Positions 16,383-24,572 of a stretch of 37,352 nt of DNA are shown here, piece after piece. Source of the DNA: Mycoplasmatota bacterium (lineage in GTDB: Bacteria > Bacillota_I > Bacilli_A > Acholeplasmatales > Acholeplasmataceae); the NCBI GenBank assembly GCA_024650045.1, contig JANKMU010000008.1, positions 31,256 to 68,607 on the forward strand, written 5' to 3'. The notes under the pieces were generated by a model. That model did not search any database, was not told the origin of the DNA, and worked only from the letters and a program-made list of their open reading frames with translations. The translations under genes and the position numbers were made by a program. The number at the start of each line of letters is the position of its first letter. Within the stretch, counting starts at the first letter, position 1.

Positions 16383-17199
16383 TTTCTTCTCCTTGTTCGA
16401 CAAACACACCCATCTTTCTATATTTTTTATATCTTTGATCTAATAATTTAGATGTAGAAAGTTTGGATAGTTTTGCAATAGATTTTGTTAATTCTTTTTT
16501 TAATGCTTTGATTCCAAAATCAGGATCAATATGTAGTCCTTCATTTTCTGGAATAATGGTATCAATAACACCAAAACCTAATAGGTCTTGTGCGGTTAAT
16601 TTCATAATACTAGCAGCGTGATCTGCTTTTGAACTATCTTTATAGATAATTGATGCATATCCTTCTGGTGATAAAATAGCATAAATACTATTTTCAAACA
16701 TCAAAACTTGATCACCAACACCGATTGCAAGTGCCCCACCGGATCCACCTTCACTTAATACAACTACGATAATAGGGGTCTTTAGACCCATCATCGATTT
16801 TAGGTTATAAGCAATCGCTTGAGCTTGTCCACGTTCTTCTGCACCAATACCCGGATAAGCACCCGGAGTATCAATAATGCAAATAATCGGTCGATTAAAT
16901 TTTTCTGCTTGTTTCATTAAACGTATCGCCTTGCGATACCCTTCAGGATGAGGCATTCCAAAATTATGCTTAATTTTTTCTTCTGTTGAAACACCTTTTT
17001 CTTCAGCTATTACAGTTACTGGAATACTATTAATCGTTCCAATACCACCAGTAATTGCGTGATCATCACCAAATCCTCGATCGCCATGTAGTTCAATAAA
17101 ATCTGTAAAAAGCTCTTTAATTAAATACTGACTCGTCGGTCGTTTAGGGTGTCTAGCAAGCTTGACTTTCTGCCATGCTGTGTTGATCGTTTCACTCAT
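16357..17199 (-). CDS. accA: Acetyl-CoA carboxylase carboxyltransferase alpha subunit
   Basis: A 280-residue subunit that together with AccD transfers CO2 from carboxybiotin to acetyl-CoA. ELHGDRGFGDD, GYRKAIRLMKQAEKF, IDTPGAYPGIGAEERGQ and SEGGSGGALAIGVGD are the conserved blocks that bind carboxybiotin and CoA. ATG 17199 comes one base after the accD stop with AAGAGG upstream; an in-frame GTG at 17208 is possible. Normal length for Gram-positives (about 320 in E. coli). Confidence 0.96.
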   Translation of the reverse strand: MSETINTAWQKVKLARHPKRPTSQYLIKELFTDFIELHGDRGFGDDHAITGGIGTINSIPVTVIAEEKGVSTEEKIKHNFGMPHPEGYRKAIRLMKQAEKFNRPIICIIDTPGAYPGIGAEERGQAQAIAYNLKSMMGLKTPIIVVVLSEGGSGGALAIGVGDQVLMFENSIYAILSPEGYASIIYKDSSKADHAASIMKLTAQDLLGFGVIDTIIPENEGLHIDPDFGIKALKKELTKSIAKLSKLSTSKLLDQRYKKYRKMGVFVEQGEENENNPTND

Positions 17200-17200
17200 G

Positions 17201-18076
17201 CTATTCACCTCTTCCTTGATGCAATTGTAATAATTTATACAATGTTTTTCTCATATCTTTACGGTGAACAACCATATCGACTTGACCATGATCTAGTTGA
17301 AATTGATCCGTTTGGAATCCGTCTGGTAAGTCTTGTCTAATCGTTTGCTTAATAACACGTGCACCAGCAAAACCTATAAGTGATGACTTTTCAGCAATGT
17401 TAATATCGCCTAGTGAAGCGAAACTTGCTGCTACACCACCAGTTGTTGGATTGGTTAAAACACTAATAAATAATAACTTTTTTTGATCGAAATAGTGAAG
17501 TGCAGCACTTGTTTTTGCCATTTGCATTAATGATAATATGCCTTCTTGCATACGTGCTCCACCTGATGCTGAAAAAATAATGAGTGGTAGCTTTTGATCC
17601 ATTGCATACTCAATCAATCTAGTTACTTTTTCACCAACAGCACTTCCCATACTTCCCATCATAAAATTACTATCAAGTATACCAATTGCACAAGGTAGAC
17701 CCACGATGGTTGCCGTTCCACTTAAAAAGGCTTCATTCATTTTTGATAATTTCATACCTTTTTTAATCTTATCTGGATAATCTGGCATTTCAAGTGGATT
17801 TGATGACATAACCATACGATCTATTTCTTTAAAACTACCTTGATCAACAGTTAAATCTAGTCTTTTAAAAGCTCCCATTCTAAAATGAAATTCACAATAA
17901 GGACAAATCGAATGATTTGCCTCTAGAGTTTTTTCATAAATGGCAGCACTACAGTGCTCACATTTAACAAACAAGCCATCAGGAATATCGATTGGCTCAT
18001 AATTTGTTTGTTTTTTGCGGATATTTTTTTTGAAATCTTCTAATTTACTTTTACGATCACTTAAAAAATCATTCAC
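17201..18076 (-). CDS. accD: Acetyl-CoA carboxylase carboxyltransferase beta subunit
   Basis: A 291-residue subunit. The four-cysteine zinc ribbon CEHCSAAIYEK...SICPYCEFHF (about residues 38-62) precedes the crotonase-like domain with SASGGARMQEGILSLMQMAK and NPTTGGVAASFA. Zinc-finger cysteines are complete. Overlaps accC by 8 nt. Confidence 0.96.
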   Translation of the reverse strand: MNDFLSDRKSKLEDFKKNIRKKQTNYEPIDIPDGLFVKCEHCSAAIYEKTLEANHSICPYCEFHFRMGAFKRLDLTVDQGSFKEIDRMVMSSNPLEMPDYPDKIKKGMKLSKMNEAFLSGTATIVGLPCAIGILDSNFMMGSMGSAVGEKVTRLIEYAMDQKLPLIIFSASGGARMQEGILSLMQMAKTSAALHYFDQKKLLFISVLTNPTTGGVAASFASLGDINIAEKSSLIGFAGARVIKQTIRQDLPDGFQTDQFQLDHGQVDMVVHRKDMRKTLYKLLQLHQGRGE

Positions 18077-19433
18077 GGTTTTCAGCCTCCACTAATACAT
18101 TGAAGCGCGCTATAAAACCAGTATCATACTGACCTTTGATAAAGTCAGGATTATGCATAATTAAATATTGATACTCAATATTCGTTGCGATGCCTTCAAC
18201 AACAAATTGTTCAAGGGCAACTCGCATTTTTTTAATCGCTTCTCTTCTCGTTGGAGCATGGACAATCAGTTTTGCAATCATTGAATCATAAAAAGGAGGT
18301 ATTTCATATCCTGGATATATGTGTGTATCTATACGAATACCTAATCCACCAGGAAATAAAATATTATTGATTTTTCCAGGAGTAGGAATAAATCCCTTCA
18401 TTGCATTTTCAGCATTGATTCGACACTCGATTGCATGACCATTAATCTTTAAATCCCTTTGTTTAAAGGATAACTCCTTACCATAAGCAACTTTGATTTG
18501 CTCTTTAACAAGATCAATTCCAGTAATAGCTTCTGTTACAGGGTGCTCAACTTGGATTCTTGTATTCATTTCAATAAAGTAAAAATTACCCTTTGAATCA
18601 ACAATAAACTCCATCGTCCCTGCATTAACATAATCGATAGCCTTAGCCAACTTGATTGATGCTGCACCAATTCTTCTTCTTAACATATCATTTAAGACAG
18701 GTGAAGGTGCTTCTTCAATCATTTTTTGATTTCTTCTTTGCATTGAACAATCTCGTTCAAATAAATGAACAACGTTGCCTTTTGTATCTGCCATTATTTG
18801 AACTTCGATATGTCTTGGAGATTCAATAAATTTTTCAATATATAAAGCTTTATCACCAAAACTGGTTTCAGCTTCCATTGATGTACGTTCAAAAGCACTC
18901 AAAAACTCTTCGTCTGAGCGCACAATACTAATCCCACGACCACCGCCTCCACTTGAGGCTTTGATCATTACAGGATATCCGATTTTTTTAGCTATTTTTA
19001 GTCCTTCGTGGACATCTTCGACAACACCGTCACTACCTTCTACGATAGGCACTCCATTTTCTTTTGCAATTTGTCTAGCTGATGCTTTATCACCAATGAG
19101 GCTAATCGTTTTAGATTTTGGACCAATAAAGATAATATTACATCTTTCAACCATTTCAACAAACTCACTATTTTCAGATAAGAATCCGTATCCCGGATGA
19201 ATTGCATTACATCCTGTAGAAATTGCAGCACTTAAGACGCTATTCATATTTAAATAGCTTTGTTTACTTTGATTTCCACCTATACAGATTGCTTCATCTG
19301 CTAACTTAACATGCAAACTTGTTTCATCAGCTATTGAATATACAGCAACCGTTTCAATCCCAAGTTCTTTTGCAGCACGAATCACACGAACCGCTATCTC
19401 ACCACGATTCGCAATTAAGATCTTATTTTTCAT
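18069..19433 (-). CDS. accC: Biotin carboxylase AccC
   Basis: A 454-residue ATP-grasp enzyme that carboxylates the biotin on AccB. NRGEIAVRVIRAAKELGIETVAVYS is the N-terminal lobe, KASSGGGGRGI is the ATP-binding glycine loop, HIEVQIMAD and FIEMNTRIQVEHPVTE are catalytic blocks. I use ATG 19433, which overlaps accB by 11 nt and has GGTGA 5 nt upstream; a GTG at 19448 would add five residues. It ends within accD. Confidence 0.97.
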   Translation of the reverse strand: MKNKILIANRGEIAVRVIRAAKELGIETVAVYSIADETSLHVKLADEAICIGGNQSKQSYLNMNSVLSAAISTGCNAIHPGYGFLSENSEFVEMVERCNIIFIGPKSKTISLIGDKASARQIAKENGVPIVEGSDGVVEDVHEGLKIAKKIGYPVMIKASSGGGGRGISIVRSDEEFLSAFERTSMEAETSFGDKALYIEKFIESPRHIEVQIMADTKGNVVHLFERDCSMQRRNQKMIEEAPSPVLNDMLRRRIGAASIKLAKAIDYVNAGTMEFIVDSKGNFYFIEMNTRIQVEHPVTEAITGIDLVKEQIKVAYGKELSFKQRDLKINGHAIECRINAENAMKGFIPTPGKINNILFPGGLGIRIDTHIYPGYEIPPFYDSMIAKLIVHAPTRREAIKKMRVALEQFVVEGIATNIEYQYLIMHNPDFIKGQYDTGFIARFNVLVEAENRE

Positions 19434-19869
19434 TTTTGTCACCGACACGCATTAGTGCATGATTATAACCTACGACTTCACCATTATGCACAAAAACTTC
19501 CTTGATGACACCGTCATAAGGAGACGTTATTTCGTTCATAATTTTCATCGCTTCTATAATACACACGACTTGACCTTTTTTAACCTGCTGACCAACTTCA
19601 ACGAAAGGTTTTCCGTTAGGTGTTGCAGATGCATAATAGGTTCCTACGAGTGGTGATTGAATGACTGTATGATTGTTTTGCTTTAAATTTGCTTGTTGAT
19701 TGGTTGTTTGGTTTTCATTTACCTCTTCTTTTGAATCTCCATTGACAACAATATGGTTGTCCTTATTTTTTGAGAGTCTTAATTTAAAATTATCCATTTC
19801 AAGTTCAAGAGACATCAAAGATGAACTCTCGAAATCTTTGATGATGTTTTGTATTTCTTTAATTGTCAT
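19423..19869 (-). CDS. accB: Biotin carboxyl carrier protein AccB
   Basis: A 148-residue carrier. A short N-terminal alpha region (1-33) and a Gln/Asn-rich flexible linker (about 40-68) lead to the biotinyl domain, in which Lys109 of IIEAMKIMNEI receives biotin from BirA. First gene of the operon. The ribosome site is weak: there is no AGGAGG-like sequence within 15 nt of the ATG, and an unrelated 11-codon reading frame starts at about 19891 and overlaps the start. Together with the long leader this suggests control at translation. Confidence 0.94.
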   Translation of the reverse strand: MTIKEIQNIIKDFESSSLMSLELEMDNFKLRLSKNKDNHIVVNGDSKEEVNENQTTNQQANLKQNNHTVIQSPLVGTYYASATPNGKPFVEVGQQVKKGQVVCIIEAMKIMNEITSPYDGVIKEVFVHNGEVVGYNHALMRVGDKNEK

Positions 19870-20137
19870 ATATATTTACCATTTCACTTTTCATTTGTTT
19901 TTTAAATCGTTTTCTTCACCAAAAATCTATCTGAAAGGTGTGTTCAAGTCATCAAGATTAGACTAGATAGTATTTAAGATGTTTAAAGCTCAAATGACAG
20001 TTTATTTATCGAGCATGTTTCAAATAATTATATCCCCAAAAAATCAACTAAATAAACTACCATTCCATTGTTCGTAGCAGCACTCCCTTCGCTTTGCATT
20101 TCAAATGATTTGAAATTCAAAGAATATACCTGAGTTT
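19870..20137 (-). promoter_or_regulatory. Long structured leader of the acc-fab operon (unassigned RNA)
   Basis: The gap of 366 nt between accB and the next gene holds a leader of about 260 nt. Visible helices on the - strand: (1) 20092-20122, a hairpin of CTTTG/CAAAG plus a perfect 8-bp ATTTCAAA/TTTGAAAT with a 3-nt loop and one mismatch; (2) GCGAAGGGAGTGCTGCTACG and then a CTAC/GTAG pair; (3) AGTTTATTTA (20049-20058) paired with TAAATAAACT (19999-20008), 10 bp; (4) CTATCT/AGATAG (19927-19970) enclosing AGTC/GACT. No rho-independent terminator is visible in it. It does not match any riboswitch class I can recall. It may sense a product of fatty-acid synthesis, but that is inference. Confidence 0.5.
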
Positions 20138-20165
20138 ATTCTATCATATATTAACATTATGTCAA
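20138..20165 (-). promoter_or_regulatory. Promoter of the acc-fab operon
   Basis: TTGACA (20160-20165) and TAGAAT (20138-20143) on the - strand, 16-nt spacer; start near 20131. A cre-like sequence TGTAAACGGTTTTT lies just upstream at 20177-20190 (12 of 14 to a loose consensus), too weak to call. Confidence 0.75.
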
Positions 20166-20201
20166 CATTTTTAAAATGTAAACGGTTTTTTAACACAATT
20201 G

Positions 20202-20226
20202 AAAAAGCCTATGATATATCATAGGC
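20202..20226 (-). terminator. Terminator of the gnd-zwf operon
   Basis: A perfect 20-bp palindrome GCCTATGATATATCATAGGC (20207-20226) followed by TTTTT on the - strand, 10 nt past the stop codon of the dehydrogenase gene. Confidence 0.85.
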
Positions 20227-20235
20227 AATTTAGTG

Positions 20236-21153
20236 TCAAATTATGTTATCTAGGGTCTCATTGTTTATATATCTATTTAATGTGTCATCCACTTCGTCAA
20301 TTAATCGTTTTAACATATAAGGTCCGGAACTTGAATTATGAGGTGTGATGAATACATTTCTCAATTTCCACAGTGGATGATCACTTGGCAGTGGCTCTGG
20401 TGATGTTACATCCAAGCCAGCACCTCTAATCGTTTTATTAGCTAAAGCCTCAACCAATGCATCTTGATCGACGATATCTCCTCTTGCTACATTAATTAAT
20501 AAAGCAGAAGGTTTCATCATTTGAAGTTCTTTTTTTCCAATTAAATGAAAAGTATCTTTATTTAACGGTAGTGATATGATGACGTAATCACTTTCTTTTA
20601 ATACTTGATATAATCCATCTCTACCGTAATATATTTTATCGAAATGTGGTAATTCTTCTCTTTTTCTCTTATAACCTACGATATTAGTTTCAAAAGCCTT
20701 TAATCTTTTAGCAACTTCTAAACCAATAGATCCTGTACCGATAATACCTATTGTTGATAATGATATCTCATGATTAACTTTATGGTGTTTCCAAGTGCCA
20801 CTATCCATTTGATTTGCATATGCTTTTATGTTTTTGTTAAAATACAAAATTTTTGAAATAACATCTTCAGCTATTTGGATGCTAAAAACATCTTTAGCAT
20901 TCGTTAAAACTATGTTTTTTTGATGAATATAATCGACATCTACAGGATCATAACCTGCAGTTAGTAATTGAATCCATTTCAAATTTGGAAATAATTCTAG
21001 TTTATTTTTAACAGCAACTCCTGGCATACAAAAGATTGCATCTGCATCATATGCTTTTTCAAGATTGCTTTCAAAAGTTATTTTTGGATATTTTTTGACA
21101 AAATAATCAAAATGCTCATCCTTTAGCATTGTCATATCTATCCAGATTTTCAT
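20236..21153 (-). CDS. D-isomer-specific 2-hydroxyacid dehydrogenase
   Basis: A 305-residue NAD(P)-dependent oxidoreductase. The cofactor motif GIIGTGSIGLEVAKRL lies at about 136-151; the catalytic Arg is in INVARGDIVD, the Glu in SPEPLPSDHPLW and the His in ITPHNSSSG. The Rossmann fold with flanking catalytic domain matches the glyoxylate/hydroxypyruvate-reductase-like members; substrate is not predictable. The start ATG lies 6 nt after AGGAGG within the GNAT gene, a 38-nt overlap. Last gene of the operon with gnd and zwf. Confidence 0.88.
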   Translation of the reverse strand: MKIWIDMTMLKDEHFDYFVKKYPKITFESNLEKAYDADAIFCMPGVAVKNKLELFPNLKWIQLLTAGYDPVDVDYIHQKNIVLTNAKDVFSIQIAEDVISKILYFNKNIKAYANQMDSGTWKHHKVNHEISLSTIGIIGTGSIGLEVAKRLKAFETNIVGYKRKREELPHFDKIYYGRDGLYQVLKESDYVIISLPLNKDTFHLIGKKELQMMKPSALLINVARGDIVDQDALVEALANKTIRGAGLDVTSPEPLPSDHPLWKLRNVFITPHNSSSGPYMLKRLIDEVDDTLNRYINNETLDNII

Positions 21154-21673
21154 TCATATCCTCCTTTAGTTTCTTATCAAATGCTAACCTTTTGAGGTCA
21201 CCATCTTTATCATCTAACATAATCCATCCTCTTTTAATATAATCAAACGATTCGAATAATCGGATGGCATATCTATTTTTTTCATGTGTATCTATTCTAA
21301 TATAATATATACCTTTTGATTTTCCTAATGATTCAGCAAATTGCATGAGCTCTTTAGCAACTGTTTGGCCTAGCAAGTGTCTTTTAACAGCTAATCTATG
21401 AATGGTTAAGTATGGTAGGTCATATCCCCACTTTCCATCATATATCGTGTTATAAGTTTTTTCTATCCCACGCTTAATCGAGATCATCCCCAAAATAACA
21501 CCTTGTTCTTCATAGACAAAAAACTCATTATTTTCAATATCTTTTTTAATTGTTTCATAAGAAGGATTTTCGAATTGCCATTGGTCAATATTTCTATCTT
21601 TTAATAACTGTGCTGTTTCAAGTCTTAATTGCCAAACTTGTGTTAAATCATTATATGTTGCGTGTCTAATCAT
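21116..21673 (-). CDS. GNAT-family N-acetyltransferase
   Basis: A 185-residue acetyltransferase-fold protein. The acetyl-CoA-binding strand-loop is LTIHRLAVKRHLLGQTVAKEL, a slightly unusual form of the Q/RxxGxG/A motif, followed by IRIDTHEKNRYAIRLFESFDY, typical of motif B. Substrate unknown. It starts 3 nt after the cyclase-family gene and overlaps the dehydrogenase gene at its end, so it is co-transcribed and probably translationally coupled. Confidence 0.85.
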   Translation of the reverse strand: MIRHATYNDLTQVWQLRLETAQLLKDRNIDQWQFENPSYETIKKDIENNEFFVYEEQGVILGMISIKRGIEKTYNTIYDGKWGYDLPYLTIHRLAVKRHLLGQTVAKELMQFAESLGKSKGIYYIRIDTHEKNRYAIRLFESFDYIKRGWIMLDDKDGDLKRLAFDKKLKEDMNENLDRYDNAKG

Positions 21674-21676
21674 GAT

Positions 21677-22297
21677 TTACTCCTCGACTAAGATTACACT
21701 TAAAGGTAATGCGTCTGATCCCTTTACCTTAAGTGGTAATGCATACATCATATAACTTCCTTCTTCAACCTCTTTTAATCTTAAGCCTTCAATAATGATG
21801 ATATCGTGCTTAAATAAGGTTTTATGTGTTGGATGGTTTTCTTGGTTTCTTTCTACACCTAAGCCATCAACACCTACACCTTTAATTTCTTTCGTTGCTA
21901 AATATTGACTTGCTGCATGATTAAGATAAATAAATTCAAAGTTAAATGTTTCTTCATAACTATTTCTAGTCTTAAATAAAACAAAATCACCTGCTTGAAT
22001 ATCGAGAGATTCAATATCTTCAACATCAATACAGTCGTCTAAATGTTGTAAATCAAAGACTTTCACTTCTGTGATAAGTCTAGCTAAATCAAGAGTATCT
22101 GAAGATTCACCAGAAGGAATCATATGCAATGGAAAATCCATATGGGTTCCCGTATGAAGATTAAATGACAAACTTGTTTCATGACTTGAAGCATGATCAA
22201 AATCAGAAACCACCTCTATTTTAGGTTTCTTTTCAGGTTTGTTTTTGTAAACTTGTATATCTTTTGATATCGTCATTGAAACATCGTATACTTTCAT
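21677..22297 (-). CDS. Cyclase-family (kynurenine-formamidase-like) hydrolase
   Basis: A 206-residue metal-dependent hydrolase. The family signature HTGTHMDFPLHM holds the metal-binding His and Asp residues, followed by a second conserved region VGVDGLGVER and a C-terminal ALPLKVKGSDALP. Members include kynurenine formamidase and other amide hydrolases; no tryptophan-degrading gene is nearby, so the substrate is open. It overlaps zwf by 4 nt. Confidence 0.87.
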   Translation of the reverse strand: MKVYDVSMTISKDIQVYKNKPEKKPKIEVVSDFDHASSHETSLSFNLHTGTHMDFPLHMIPSGESSDTLDLARLITEVKVFDLQHLDDCIDVEDIESLDIQAGDFVLFKTRNSYEETFNFEFIYLNHAASQYLATKEIKGVGVDGLGVERNQENHPTHKTLFKHDIIIIEGLRLKEVEEGSYMMYALPLKVKGSDALPLSVILVEE

Positions 22298-23658
22298 TTC
22301 ATGTCCTCTCCTGTTAAGTCCTTAATCATTTTTTCTAGCATTTCATGGTTATCATAGATGACGGGTTTACTTTGATGTTTTTCTACATGTTCAACAAACT
22401 TCCATGAATATTCTATTTCATCCCATCTTGTAAATAATGTTTTATGATGATTCGTAATATCTAGCAACAACTTTTCATAAGCTTCAGACATATTACCTAC
22501 AGCGTTACACGCTATACAATATTCTAATTCAACGGTTTCTACATCATCTCTTAATCCAGGGACTTTAGAGTTTAAAACTAGTCCTACACCATCAAGTGGT
22601 GCTATTTTAATATAGAGTTTATTCGTGGATAATGGAAGATCCCATTTTCTTTGTTCATTCGTCTCTTCAAACTCAATAATAATAACAGATTCTTTTTGGT
22701 CTAGCTTCTTACCGGTCATCAAATAAAACGGGACACCTTTAAATCTTGGTGTATTTACAAATGCTTTAAAAAACACAAAAGTTTCTGTTTTTGAGTCTTT
22801 TGGAATATTTTCTTCATTTAAATAACCATCATATTGTGCACTAATTAAAGACTCCTTATCAAAACTTAAATGCTTCAAAACTTTAACTTTCTCATCTTTA
22901 ACATCTTCACTAAAATAAGATAATGGAACATCCATAGCAATCAAACTGAGCATTTGAAGTAAGTGGCTTTGAACCATATCTTTTAGCGCACCTGCATGAT
23001 CATAGTAGTTTGCTCGACCTAGGACACCATCTGTTTCTCTTGCGATGATTTTCACGTTTTTAATCGATCTGTTATGCCATATTTCTTCAAATATCCGATT
23101 GGCAAATCTAACCATCATAATGTTTTGAATCATTTCTTTTCCTAAATAGTGGTCAATACGGTATATTTGTTTTTCATCGAAATAATTCCATAACATCTCA
23201 TTAATTTCCTTAGCACTATTTAGATCATGACCAAAAGGTTTTTCAAAGATAATGGACTGGTTTTTATTTCCTATTTCAACTAAGTTTGATTTGTTAATAT
23301 GTTTTGAGACAACAGGAAATAATTCAGGTCCAATTGCTAAATAAAAGAGTTCTCTTGTATCTTTATCCTTGTTGGATTGAATAAGTTCAACTAAGGCATC
23401 ATATTGGTCAAGTTCAGTTATTTCTATTTTAAAATATTGGACAAGTTTCTTTAATATGTCTATATTAAGATCACTTGCTGAATTTTGATTCATTTGTTCT
23501 AGATAACGATCTGTATCATAATCTCTTCTACCTAATGCAATAATCATCGTTTCTTCTGGTATTTGTTTTTGCTCATATAACCTTGATAATGCAGGCAAAA
23601 GTTTTCTAGATGTTAAATCTCCTGTAGATCCGAATATGGTAATAATTAGTTTTTTCAT
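22294..23658 (-). CDS. zwf: Glucose-6-phosphate 1-dehydrogenase
   Basis: A 454-residue enzyme that oxidises glucose 6-phosphate to 6-phosphogluconolactone. The N-terminal dinucleotide motif IFGSTGDLTSRKLLPAL and the substrate-binding/catalytic RIDHYLGKEMIQNI are clear, followed by MMVRFANRIFE. Somewhat shorter than typical (about 480-510). It overlaps gnd by 4 nt; a 6-phosphogluconolactonase is not in the window. Confidence 0.95.
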   Translation of the reverse strand: MKKLIITIFGSTGDLTSRKLLPALSRLYEQKQIPEETMIIALGRRDYDTDRYLEQMNQNSASDLNIDILKKLVQYFKIEITELDQYDALVELIQSNKDKDTRELFYLAIGPELFPVVSKHINKSNLVEIGNKNQSIIFEKPFGHDLNSAKEINEMLWNYFDEKQIYRIDHYLGKEMIQNIMMVRFANRIFEEIWHNRSIKNVKIIARETDGVLGRANYYDHAGALKDMVQSHLLQMLSLIAMDVPLSYFSEDVKDEKVKVLKHLSFDKESLISAQYDGYLNEENIPKDSKTETFVFFKAFVNTPRFKGVPFYLMTGKKLDQKESVIIIEFEETNEQRKWDLPLSTNKLYIKIAPLDGVGLVLNSKVPGLRDDVETVELEYCIACNAVGNMSEAYEKLLLDITNHHKTLFTRWDEIEYSWKFVEHVEKHQSKPVIYDNHEMLEKMIKDLTGEDMK

Positions 23659-24554
23659 TTCTTTTTATAAACGGCATGACCACCGAATTCCTTTCTCATT
23701 GCTGCAACCACTTTTTCACCGAATAAGCGATCATCTTTTGATTTATATCTTGCATATAAAGATTGGGTGATAACTGGTAGAGAAACTTTATATTTTAAAG
23801 CCTCTTCAATCATCCACATGCCTTCTCCAGTATCATCAATTTTTCCTTCTAGATCATTTAATGTGTTATCTTTAACAAATGCATTATGTGCATGTTTGAT
23901 TAAAGCTGATTCAATCAGTGATCCGTTACTCCAAGCTTTAGATATTTCTTCATAGTCCAGTTCAAAAGGCGAAGCTTCTAGTAAACTAAAACCTTCACTT
24001 ATGGCTTGCATCATGCCATATTCGATACCAATATGAACCATTTTAACAAAATGTCCAGCACCAGGTTTACCAACATAAGCATAACCATTTTCTTGTGAAA
24101 TATCTTTAAACATAGGTTCTAAGTATGTAACAACATCTTTACTACCACCAGCCATTAAACATACACCATGTCTTGCACCACTTATACCACCGCTAGTTCC
24201 TAAATCGACAAAATCAATACCTTTTCCTTTAAGGAGATGATATCTTTTAATTGATATATTAAAATTAGAGTTTCCACCATCAATAACAATATCGTCTTTT
24301 TTTAGTAAAGGGATAAGTTTTTCTATAATAGAGTCAACTGCCTCATTGGGGACAAACAATAAAACAACAACTCGTTCTTTCTCTTCTCTTTTAAGTAATT
24401 CATTTAAATCACTAGCAACATCAAGTTTTAGTTGAGCAAATTTTGTAATTGCTGACTCCTTGATATCATATCCGATAACTTTGTGATTGTGATCCGTTAG
24501 GTTTAAAGCGATGCTTCTTCCCATTTTTCCTAAACCGATTAATCTAATTTTCAT
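23655..24554 (-). CDS. gnd: 6-phosphogluconate dehydrogenase, decarboxylating (short type)
   Basis: A 299-residue enzyme of the shorter, about 300-residue class (YqeC/GndB-like), unlike the 470-residue form. LIGLGKMGRSIALNL binds the cofactor, DIVIDGGNSNF and LGTSGGISGARHGVCLMAGG are conserved, and the catalytic Lys is in GAGHFVKMVHIGIEYG. Members of this class often prefer NAD+, but the cofactor cannot be decided here. It gives ribulose 5-phosphate for nucleotides and works after zwf, with which it overlaps. Confidence 0.93.
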   Translation of the reverse strand: MKIRLIGLGKMGRSIALNLTDHNHKVIGYDIKESAITKFAQLKLDVASDLNELLKREEKERVVVLLFVPNEAVDSIIEKLIPLLKKDDIVIDGGNSNFNISIKRYHLLKGKGIDFVDLGTSGGISGARHGVCLMAGGSKDVVTYLEPMFKDISQENGYAYVGKPGAGHFVKMVHIGIEYGMMQAISEGFSLLEASPFELDYEEISKAWSNGSLIESALIKHAHNAFVKDNTLNDLEGKIDDTGEGMWMIEEALKYKVSLPVITQSLYARYKSKDDRLFGEKVVAAMRKEFGGHAVYKKK

Positions 24555-24572
24555 TGTTTTTCTCCTTTATCT

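Noticed and set aside
19957-19977. A FapR-like site (TACTATCTAGTCTAAT on the - strand) in the accB leader
   Set aside because: Only the central ACTA/TAGT is palindromic; the half-sites do not match each other or the FapR consensus well, and the same bases are part of helix 4 of the leader.
20177-20190. Second cre-like sequence TGTAAACGGTTTTT upstream of the acc-fab promoter
   Set aside because: It lacks the CA end and symmetry, and lies upstream of -35. Such matches are expected by chance in AT-rich DNA.
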